Positions 58,154 through 64,000 of a stretch of DNA of 64,000 bases are shown piece after piece. Position 1 is the first letter of the stretch, and the number at the start of each line of letters is the position of its first letter. Source of the stretch: Gemmatimonadaceae bacterium (GTDB lineage Bacteria; Gemmatimonadota; Gemmatimonadetes; Gemmatimonadales; Gemmatimonadaceae); NCBI GenBank assembly GCA_020852815.1, contig JADZAN010000018.1, forward strand, positions 62,001 to 126,000, written 5' to 3'. Position numbers and translations under genes: made by a program. A model generated the notes under the pieces. It was not told the origin of the DNA and ran no database searches. It worked only from the letters and a program-made list of their open reading frames with translations.

Positions 58154-59782
58154 TCAGCGTCCCCGAGACGCGCTTCCGCCCTGGCGCACCATGGCGTCGC
58201 CGAAGGCAAAGAGCGCGTCGCCGGCAATGAAACCTGCCGCCATCGCCTCCAGTGCGCGAGGGTCGGTCCGGGGGCGCAGCCTCGGCACGGCAAGGCGGAC
58301 CACGAGCCCGGCCAGCACCGCCCACCCCGCCGCCGGGTTGGCGATGAGCAATCCCGTGGCCAGCAGCACGCCGAGCTGTCGCGCCGATCCACCCGCCAGT
58401 TGCAACACGGCCCCGGGAATGGCCCACAGCAGGAGCGCGCGCGCCACCCCCGGCTCCACCCCCGACTGGATCGTCGCCACGTACACGCGCGCCACCGGCG
58501 GCACGAGGTCGCGCGCGAAGTAGCCGCGCCAGGCGAGGAGCACCACGACCCCCGCCGTGAGGAAGGCGGCCATCGCCGCGATGAACTGTTCGCGACGTCC
58601 CACGCGCTCGAACGCCGCATCGCGCCCCTCGTCGCGCAGGAGGAAACCAGCCTTGAGGTCGTACCCCATGTCGGCGAAAGCCGGCCCGGTGCTCACCGAA
58701 AAGCCCGCCAGCAGCGCCAGCGGGACCGGTGGGAAGCCGAGCAGCATGCCGACGATCAGCGTGATGAGCGCGACGGCGAACGCCGGGAACCAGCCGGAGT
58801 GCATTGCCGCCAACCCCACCAGGATCTCGTGGACCAGCGCCGCCAGCGCCGCATACACGATGAAGGCCGCCAGTTGCAATGGCTGCAGCTCCGCCCATGC
58901 GCCACCCGCCAGCGCAATGATCGCCGCGATCGTCACGAAGCCGGCGAAGCCGAACGCCATCGTGCGCCCCACGCCGCCGTCGTGGGGTCGAGATGTCTCC
59001 TGCCCATCGACCGCGTTAGGTGCGCCGCCCGGGTTCCCACCCCGGCTCCCGCCGCGCATCGACGCCACCACCTGCCCCAGCGCCACCAGCCCCGCACCGA
59101 TCATCATCCCGTGCGGGATGCGCAGCGCCAGCAGGTCCACCCCCGCCACGCGCCCTCCGTATCCACTCGCCAGCAGTCCGCACCCGAACATCGCCAGCGC
59201 CCATGCGTTGCCGATGAACGCCGTCCCGAACGCCGCCATCGGGACGTGCAGCCACGACCCAAGCATCCCCAGCGCCACGCTCCCGCCTAACAACGCGCCG
59301 CGCTTTCCCCCCTCATCGCCGGCGCGAATCGCCTCCGCTGCCGCGCGCCCCGGCGGCCACGCCCCAGTCGCGGGAAAGGCCGGCGTGTCGAACATCCGAT
59401 ACAGCAGCGTGGCGTCCAGCAGCATCGCCAACGCCACGCCGACAAACATTGGCAGCACGAGGTCCGGGCGCCCCAGCACCCACGGCACTCCCATTGGAAG
59501 GAGGAGCGAGTTCGCCGCCCCGAACGTCGCCGCCGAGATCGCGCTCTGCGCCAGGTTCTGCGCGTGCACCGAGCGGAAGACGCGCAGCGGCGCCAGCGGC
59601 AGCCGCCCGATCACCATCGCCAGCAACGCCCCGATCAGCGACGTGTTCGGCGTGACGCCAAGCGTGGTGAGCAGCTGCATCCCCACCACCGCACCGAGCA
59701 CGCTGATGAGGAGGATGGGGACGAGGACCGCGGGCGCGAGCGTGCGCGGGTGGGTCACGCTCGGCATGCCACGGAGCGTCAT
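58154..59782 (-). CDS. OPT/YSL-family oligopeptide transporter
   Basis: A 542-residue polytopic protein with at least 12 hydrophobic segments and short loops, e.g. PAVLVPILLISVLGAVVGMQL, NTSLIGALLAMVIGRLPLAP, LVLPMFVGVALAMLLDATLL, and AALITLIVGMLLGFPPVPL-like segments in the middle. Members import small peptides or metal chelates with protons. An insert near the middle (GGSRGGNPGGAPNAVDGQE) is a soluble loop. It is the first gene of the run with DUF1177, AroM and pepE (gap of 80 bases to DUF1177). Two ATGs, 59782 and 59767, are possible. Confidence 0.82.
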   Translation of the reverse strand: MTLRGMPSVTHPRTLAPAVLVPILLISVLGAVVGMQLLTTLGVTPNTSLIGALLAMVIGRLPLAPLRVFRSVHAQNLAQSAISAATFGAANSLLLPMGVPWVLGRPDLVLPMFVGVALAMLLDATLLYRMFDTPAFPATGAWPPGRAAAEAIRAGDEGGKRGALLGGSVALGMLGSWLHVPMAAFGTAFIGNAWALAMFGCGLLASGYGGRVAGVDLLALRIPHGMMIGAGLVALGQVVASMRGGSRGGNPGGAPNAVDGQETSRPHDGGVGRTMAFGFAGFVTIAAIIALAGGAWAELQPLQLAAFIVYAALAALVHEILVGLAAMHSGWFPAFAVALITLIVGMLLGFPPVPLALLAGFSVSTGPAFADMGYDLKAGFLLRDEGRDAAFERVGRREQFIAAMAAFLTAGVVVLLAWRGYFARDLVPPVARVYVATIQSGVEPGVARALLLWAIPGAVLQLAGGSARQLGVLLATGLLIANPAAGWAVLAGLVVRLAVPRLRPRTDPRALEAMAAGFIAGDALFAFGDAMVRQGGSASRGR

Positions 59783-59815
59783 CGGCAGGTTGAAGACACT
59801 TGCACCTCGAAACGC

Positions 59816-61561
59816 CTAACGCACCCGCACAAACCGCAGGTGCCGCACCCGCCCCGATTCCACCAGGTAGCCGGTAATGCGCCCCCTGGCGTCGCGCTGC
59901 ACGTCGAACACCGCGCCCCCGCGCACGAAGCCGTCCTTGTACGCCGGCTCCATCACGCCCAGCCGGCGGTTGTTGGCGTACGCCACCAGCTCCCCCTTCT
60001 CGACACGCCACGACTGCGTCGTCTCGATCTCGTCGTTGCGGTACTCCCCCGCGTACTCGGCCAGCGCCGCCGCCGTCAGCGACACGGTGTCGGCACGCGT
60101 CCACGTCACCGTCTCGGCCGCCGTGCGCGTCACCATCCGCGACGGTGCGCCAGCGTTTCCCTCGAAGCGCAGCTCGGTCGCGTTGCCGGCGCGATAGCGC
60201 CCACCGCCCAGTGCCACGACGCGCGCGCGCTCGCCGTCCAGCGAGACCAGCGTGTCGCCCGCCAGTCGCAGCCTGCGCACCTCGCCACGCTCCACGTTGC
60301 GCCACACCCCGGTCAGCGTGCGCAGCGCCGATGCTGGTTCCTCGACTTTCGGCGCCGCCGAGAGCGCTGCTCCCCACTCAACCGCGCTGTCTCGCTGCAT
60401 CCGGTCGCCCAGGTAGATGCCTGCGACCTTTCGGGCCAGCGAGTCCGGCCCCGACGTCGACAGGTTGCAGAACGTCGAGATCGCCATGCGCTGGTCGGGA
60501 AAGCGGAGGAAGTGCCCGCGATACCCCGCCCAGCTCCCGCCATGCGAGACGACGCGCAACCCGCGCATGGTCCCAACGGAGAGCCCGACCGCGTACGCCT
60601 GCGTCGCGCCGGAGGTGGCCGGCGTCCCATCGTTGAGCGTCGTCGCCGTCGTCATCGTGGTGATGATGTCGCGACTGCCCACGGTGGCGGCGTCGTAGTT
60701 GTCCAGCCAGCGCCCGAAGTCCTCCACCGTGGTGTGCACAGCGCCGGCTCCCATGATTGCCCCGTCATACGGCGAGCGCGCAACGCGGAAGCCGCCACCG
60801 GCACGCGGTGCGTAGGCTGTTGCCAGGTTGGGAATGACCAGCGATGCATCCGACAGGTAGCGCGTGTCGAGCATGCCTAACGGCTTGAAGATCCGCTCGT
60901 CGGCAAACTGCGCCAGCGTCTTCCCCGTGAGGCGGTAGACGATCTGCGCCGCGAGGATCCACCCCGAGTTGGTGTAGAGGTAACGCGCCCCCGGCTCGTA
61001 GTTGGGCTCCGCCGAGCGCGTGATCACGCGCAACGCATCCACCGTGTCGCCGGCGAAGGCGCGCCCGGTCTGGCTCCACATCACGTAGAGGTCGCGCAGC
61101 CCGCTCGTCTGCGACAGCGCACGGCGCAGCGTCACGCGGTCGGCATAGGCAGGCATCTCCGGGATGTACTTACGGATCGGGTCGTCGAGCGAAAGCTTCC
61201 CCTCCTGCTGCAGCAGCAGGATCGCCATCGCCGTGAACTGCTTCGAGATCGACCCCACGTCGAGCACGGAGCGCGGCGAGAGGGCGACGCCGAGCTCCAG
61301 GCTCGCCATCCCGTAGCCACGCGCGTAGAGCACCTTCCCGTCATGGTACACGCCGAGCGCGCATCCCGGCGAGTCGGTGCGATCGAAGCGCTGGAAGACC
61401 GAGTCGGCGCGCAGCGCTCGGGCGTCGCGTGTGCCGATGATGTGCTGCGCAGGCGCAACGGCTGGCGTGGCGAGCGTCGCGAGCTGCAACGCTCCAACGA
61501 ACGCCCAACGCGAGAGACGCTTCGCGTGGGCGGGGGACGAAAGACGGAAATGGCGTCGCAT
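59816..61561 (-). CDS. Secreted class C beta-lactamase-like serine hydrolase with DUF3471 tail
   Basis: A 581-residue protein with a signal peptide ending TPAVAPAQ. Catalytic SxxK is SISK (Ser104-Lys107) in LDVGSISKQFT, YxN is in ARYLYTNSGW, and the third motif is VSHGGSWAGYRGHF. The C-terminal part (about 400-581) is a beta-barrel-like DUF3471 region (LTGVWRNVERGEVRRL, YAGEYRNDEIETTQSW). Such proteins are D-aminopeptidases, esterases or peptidoglycan carboxypeptidases rather than resistance lactamases. The stop TAG is supplied by GCCTAACG (59814). It lies upstream of the OPT gene on the same strand (33 bases). Confidence 0.93.
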   Translation of the reverse strand: MRRHFRLSSPAHAKRLSRWAFVGALQLATLATPAVAPAQHIIGTRDARALRADSVFQRFDRTDSPGCALGVYHDGKVLYARGYGMASLELGVALSPRSVLDVGSISKQFTAMAILLLQQEGKLSLDDPIRKYIPEMPAYADRVTLRRALSQTSGLRDLYVMWSQTGRAFAGDTVDALRVITRSAEPNYEPGARYLYTNSGWILAAQIVYRLTGKTLAQFADERIFKPLGMLDTRYLSDASLVIPNLATAYAPRAGGGFRVARSPYDGAIMGAGAVHTTVEDFGRWLDNYDAATVGSRDIITTMTTATTLNDGTPATSGATQAYAVGLSVGTMRGLRVVSHGGSWAGYRGHFLRFPDQRMAISTFCNLSTSGPDSLARKVAGIYLGDRMQRDSAVEWGAALSAAPKVEEPASALRTLTGVWRNVERGEVRRLRLAGDTLVSLDGERARVVALGGGRYRAGNATELRFEGNAGAPSRMVTRTAAETVTWTRADTVSLTAAALAEYAGEYRNDEIETTQSWRVEKGELVAYANNRRLGVMEPAYKDGFVRGGAVFDVQRDARGRITGYLVESGRVRHLRFVRVR

Positions 61562-61645
61562 TGGGGGCTCCGGGGGGAGTGGTGCCGTGGTGCGGGTGCG
61601 CAGTGGTGCACGTGCGCAGAAGATGTCCCCGAATCGCCTCGCGCG

Positions 61646-62560
61646 TCAGCGGCGACTTGCGTCGTCTCCTTGTCGACGCAGCGCGCGCGACGCCGAGCCG
61701 CCGCCGGCGCTCACGAATGCCGCGGTGCCAACCAGCAACCCGAAGCCAAGCATCGGCCCCGCCCCGAACCCGATGAGCGGCGCCGGCGTGCGCCCCGCCA
61801 CCGATCCGGCGTACAGCACCGCGTAGTACGCGGCCACCCCGCCCAGCCAGTAGCCGTCGTGGCGCGACCACCAGGCGAGCCCGGTCGCGAAGACGACGGC
61901 GCTTGCCGCGACCGCGAGCCCCGCCACGAACGAATGCGCGAACGCCAAGGCGAAGACCCCCTCGACATGCGGCACGGGAAGCAGCGGGTCGGGGCGCGTC
62001 GTACTCCACGCCGCGATCAGGGCAATGAGTACCAGCGCCGCGACAGCCGGCGCGCGCGTTGGGCGATGCGTCAATGCAATCGTCGCCGCCCCCGCGAGCA
62101 GCGCGAGTCCCTGCGACGCGTCCGGCTGCAACGCGAGCGCGAGCGCTGCGGCAATCATCGGAATCCAGCATCGCGATACCGTTGCACGGTCCCTCCGCGC
62201 GAGCGCCCCACCCGAAGCGAGGAACATGGGAAGCACGAGCGGCGCCATGTAGAGATGTACGCCACCCACAGACAACCATCGCGTGGGGCCGTCGGCGTCG
62301 GCGAGGAGCGGCAACGCCAGCGCGGCCAGCGTCATCGCTGCGATGACGAACTCCGGAACGGCGCGTCGCGCGCGCAGGGAGAGCCTATGCCCCGCGATGG
62401 CGAGGATGCCAGCAAGCGCGATCGAGACGAGGTGGGCCGTCCAGGTGCCGCGCCCCACCTCGCCGTACCGCAATACCATCGCACTCGCCGCCACCGGCGG
62501 CAGCGCGAGCAGGAGGAGCCGCAACGGGTCAGAAGTAGAGCGTGACGCGCAGCGCAACAT
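61646..62560 (-). CDS. Polytopic membrane protein with SEDS-like central motif, function unknown
   Basis: About 304 residues with eight or nine hydrophobic segments. The stretch PTRWLSVGGVHLYMAPLVLPMFLAS and later ALQPDASQGLALLAGAATIAL echoes FtsW/RodA proteins (R-W, G..., LQPDLG-x-A), but the protein is shorter and lacks other SEDS landmarks I could check. It starts 32 bases inside the preceding outer-membrane protein gene, so a later start is possible. Function is unknown. Confidence 0.7.
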   Translation of the reverse strand: MLRCASRSTSDPLRLLLLALPPVAASAMVLRYGEVGRGTWTAHLVSIALAGILAIAGHRLSLRARRAVPEFVIAAMTLAALALPLLADADGPTRWLSVGGVHLYMAPLVLPMFLASGGALARRDRATVSRCWIPMIAAALALALQPDASQGLALLAGAATIALTHRPTRAPAVAALVLIALIAAWSTTRPDPLLPVPHVEGVFALAFAHSFVAGLAVAASAVVFATGLAWWSRHDGYWLGGVAAYYAVLYAGSVAGRTPAPLIGFGAGPMLGFGLLVGTAAFVSAGGGSASRALRRQGDDASRR

Positions 62561-63146
62561 TACCGAAACTAAACTGCACCTGGTTCAGGTCCTCCGTGCG
62601 GTCGTTCGATTGCGACCCTCGGATCTCGAGGTGCGTCCTCGCATAGTCCACGCGCCCCTCGTACGCCGCGCCGAGCGACAGTTGAGGGGTGACCATCCAC
62701 CCCGCGCCCACTCCGCCAAAGATCCCCGCGGCCGACATGCGCTCCTTCTGCTCGGCCGTCCCGCCGAGCCATGTCACCGACGTCGTATTGTTGCTATGCC
62801 TGGCTCCCACGCCGATTGTCGCGAACTGCACCACACGACGCGTGATGGGACGGTAGAAGCGCTCGCCTACCCGCAGGTCGAGTCCCGACGAGTTGGTGGT
62901 CGTCGACTCCGCACTCCTCGACCCGTGAGAGGCCGAGCCGCCGATGTCCAGCACGAGCGCGCGGCGCGCCGAATGGAAGCGCAGCAACCCCGCGCTCCCG
63001 AAGCCGTTGCCCGCGGAGAACTCCGCCCCCCATTGCCGGGCGCGGAAGGGAAGGGAATCGGTCGACTGCGCCGCCATGGGACGCGCACAGATGACCAACA
63101 GCGAGCAGACAGACAAACGTGCGACAAAACAGCTGATGCGCGACAT
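62529..63146 (-). CDS. Outer-membrane beta-barrel protein
   Basis: A 205-residue exported protein with signal SRISCFVARLSVCSLL then RPMAAQ. The body consists of amphipathic strands with alternating hydrophobics (AEFSAGNGFGSAGLLRFH, GERFYRPITRRVVQFATI, GAGWMVTPQLSLGAAYEG) and it ends NVALRVTLYF with a C-terminal Phe, the recognition signal for outer-membrane assembly. Roughly eight strands. The 250 bases to the divergent GH27 gene carry three 17-nt dyads. Confidence 0.85.
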   Translation of the reverse strand: MSRISCFVARLSVCSLLVICARPMAAQSTDSLPFRARQWGAEFSAGNGFGSAGLLRFHSARRALVLDIGGSASHGSRSAESTTTNSSGLDLRVGERFYRPITRRVVQFATIGVGARHSNNTTSVTWLGGTAEQKERMSAAGIFGGVGAGWMVTPQLSLGAAYEGRVDYARTHLEIRGSQSNDRTEDLNQVQFSFGNVALRVTLYF

Positions 63147-63235
63147 GTGGTTCAATCCTCGGCAGCGGGAAGCACCATCGACGCTCCGCCGTTGGAGCGT
63201 CCGCCCCACTCTGCCGGCACGCTCGGGATTGCGCA

Positions 63236-63282
63236 ATCGGGAGTCGCCCGATCGGGAGTCGCCCGATCGGGCGACTCCCGAT
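63236..63282. promoter_or_regulatory. Three 17-nt dyads in the divergent intergenic region, candidate operator cluster
   Basis: ATCGGG-N5-CCCGAT occurs three times: 63236-63252, 63251-63267 and 63266-63282, sharing AT at the joints, so the dyads repeat every 15 bases. The third has its centre inverted (CGACT against AGTCG), and bases 63249-63284 form a perfect 36-bp palindrome. It lies between an outer-membrane protein gene and the GH27 gene, 115 bases before the latter's ATG. A dimeric repressor array or an alternative-hairpin switch are both possible. Confidence 0.6.
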
Positions 63283-63396
63283 CGAATCGCGGGGCGCGTC
63301 CATGCTGGCGCGACGGCACCGCTGCTCCATATTGCGCTCGCGGCTCGCTACTGGCGCAAACTCCCGTTGTCCATCCTCCCGCACGTTGTGCCGATC

Positions 63397-64000
63397 ATGC
63401 TTCGTTCCCTCCTCGTGTGCGCTGCCTGCACGGCGCTCGTTGTCGCATCGGCCGCTGCCCAGCCGGGCGTCCCGCGCCGCCCCGGCAACCTCGCCCTCAC
63501 CCCGCCCATGGGGTGGAACAGCTGGAACCGCTTCGGCTGCAACGTGAGCGACAAACTCATTCGCGAGACCGCCGACGCCATCGCCGCCAACGGGATGCGC
63601 GACGCCGGCTACACGTACGTCACGATCGATGACTGCTGGCAGGTGGCGCGCAGCGCCGCGGGGACTATTGTCATCGACATGGTGCGCTTCCCCGCGGGGA
63701 TGAAGGCGCTGGCCGACTACGTGCACGGCAAGGGGCTCAAGTTCGGCATCTATACCGACGCCGGCCGCAAGACGTGCGAGGGGCGCCCCGGTTCCCATGG
63801 TTACGAAGCGATCGACGCGAGGACCTACGCCGCCTGGGGTGTCGACTATGTCAAGGTCGACTGGTGCAATAGCGAGGGGCTCGACGCTCCCACGCAGTAC
63901 CGCATCGTGCGCGAGGCATTTGCGGCTGCCGGACGCCCGATGGTGCTCAGCATCTGCGAGTGGGGGCTCAACCGCCCATGGGAATGGGCCCCCGGCGTGG
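63397..64000 (+). CDS. Alpha-galactosidase, GH27, N-terminal part
   Basis: The gene runs off the window; 201 residues are seen. A signal peptide (LRSLLVCAACTALVVASAAA then QPG) leads directly into the GH27 barrel: LALTPPMGWNSWNRFGC, TYVTIDDCWQ, FGIYTDAGRKTCEGRPGS, and the nucleophile in YVKVDWCNS (Asp155). GH27 enzymes release terminal alpha-galactose from oligosaccharides and galactomannan or glycolipids. It is preceded by three 17-nt dyads that may control it. The ATG at 63397 is the only one that retains the leader. Confidence 0.93.
   Translation, partial: MLRSLLVCAACTALVVASAAAQPGVPRRPGNLALTPPMGWNSWNRFGCNVSDKLIRETADAIAANGMRDAGYTYVTIDDCWQVARSAAGTIVIDMVRFPAGMKALADYVHGKGLKFGIYTDAGRKTCEGRPGSHGYEAIDARTYAAWGVDYVKVDWCNSEGLDAPTQYRIVREAFAAAGRPMVLSICEWGLNRPWEWAPGV

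Noticed and set aside
59816-61561. Antibiotic-resistance beta-lactamase
   Set aside because: SxxK and YxN are shared by many esterases and D-peptidases; the long DUF3471 tail and context point to a general hydrolase.
1-64000. tRNA or rRNA genes, prophage, transposase, integrase
   Set aside because: No cloverleaf with TTCGA-type arm, no rRNA-like stretch and no recombinase-type protein was found in any gap or frame I read.

Overview
The window is a compact, very G+C-rich (about two thirds or more G+C by eye) bacterial chromosome segment. It holds roughly 57 genes, mostly secreted or envelope hydrolases. Several traits point to Gemmatimonadota: a SusD lipoprotein in a high-G+C genome, TonB-plug/carboxypeptidase-regulatory proteins, many Tat or lipoprotein leaders, BNR/sortilin proteins, DUF4199 and futalosine-pathway menaquinone genes. 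This assignment is an inference from gene content; no rRNA, tRNA, CRISPR array, phage or insertion sequence was seen.

Layout. 1-7.8 kb (+ strand mostly): the tail of a SusD gene, ProX-type tRNA editing protein, a CocE-like peptidase, small lipoproteins, a Tat-exported epimerase and an unknown gene. 7.8-13.9 kb (-): amidase, luciferase-like oxidoreductase, membrane Ser/Thr kinase, epoxyqueuosine reductase QueG and a small coupled gene. 14-23.4 kb: a sugar locus with a binding lipoprotein, a fused ATPase-permease ABC transporter, a fucose/arabinose-type isomerase and GH3 on the - strand, divergent from a GH172 (DUF2961) protein. 23.4-29.4 kb: DUF2164, a GMC oxidoreductase with its gluconate-dehydrogenase-type small subunit, GH13 amylase, DUF1801, HD nucleotidase and YigZ. 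29.4-39.9 kb: BNR protein, Tat-exported glycosylasparaginase-like Ntn hydrolase, mqnB-mqnD, GH20 hexosaminidase, FMN 2-hydroxyacid oxidase and TrmL.

39.9-49.4 kb: small unknown proteins, DUF4199 plus membrane-anchored LuxR regulator, M28 peptidase, a six-hairpin-type lipoprotein, an 831-residue plug protein, DUF1697 and a lipase-like lipoprotein. 49.5-53.1 kb (-): a four-gene, mostly translationally coupled operon with an AstE/AspA-type deacylase, an anchored secreted protein, a sodium symporter and a 94-residue protein. 53.4-61.6 kb: alpha/beta hydrolase, lipoproteins, then OPT transporter-DUF1177-AroM-peptidase E and a class C beta-lactamase-like hydrolase. 61.6-64 kb: a polytopic membrane protein, an outer-membrane barrel and the start of a GH27 alpha-galactosidase.

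Together the genes describe a heterotroph that scavenges glycans and peptides. The most coherent inferred system is the 14-23.4 kb locus (GH172 + GH3 + pentose-type ABC importer + FucI-like isomerase), which would suit D-arabinofuranose- or fucose-containing glycans. The strongest non-gene signal is a polar octamer, GCCTAACG: 22 exact copies and 11 near copies, oriented 27:6 along the chromosome whatever the gene direction. It also supplies stop codons, including both stops of two convergent gene pairs. A triple 17-nt dyad precedes the GH27 gene.
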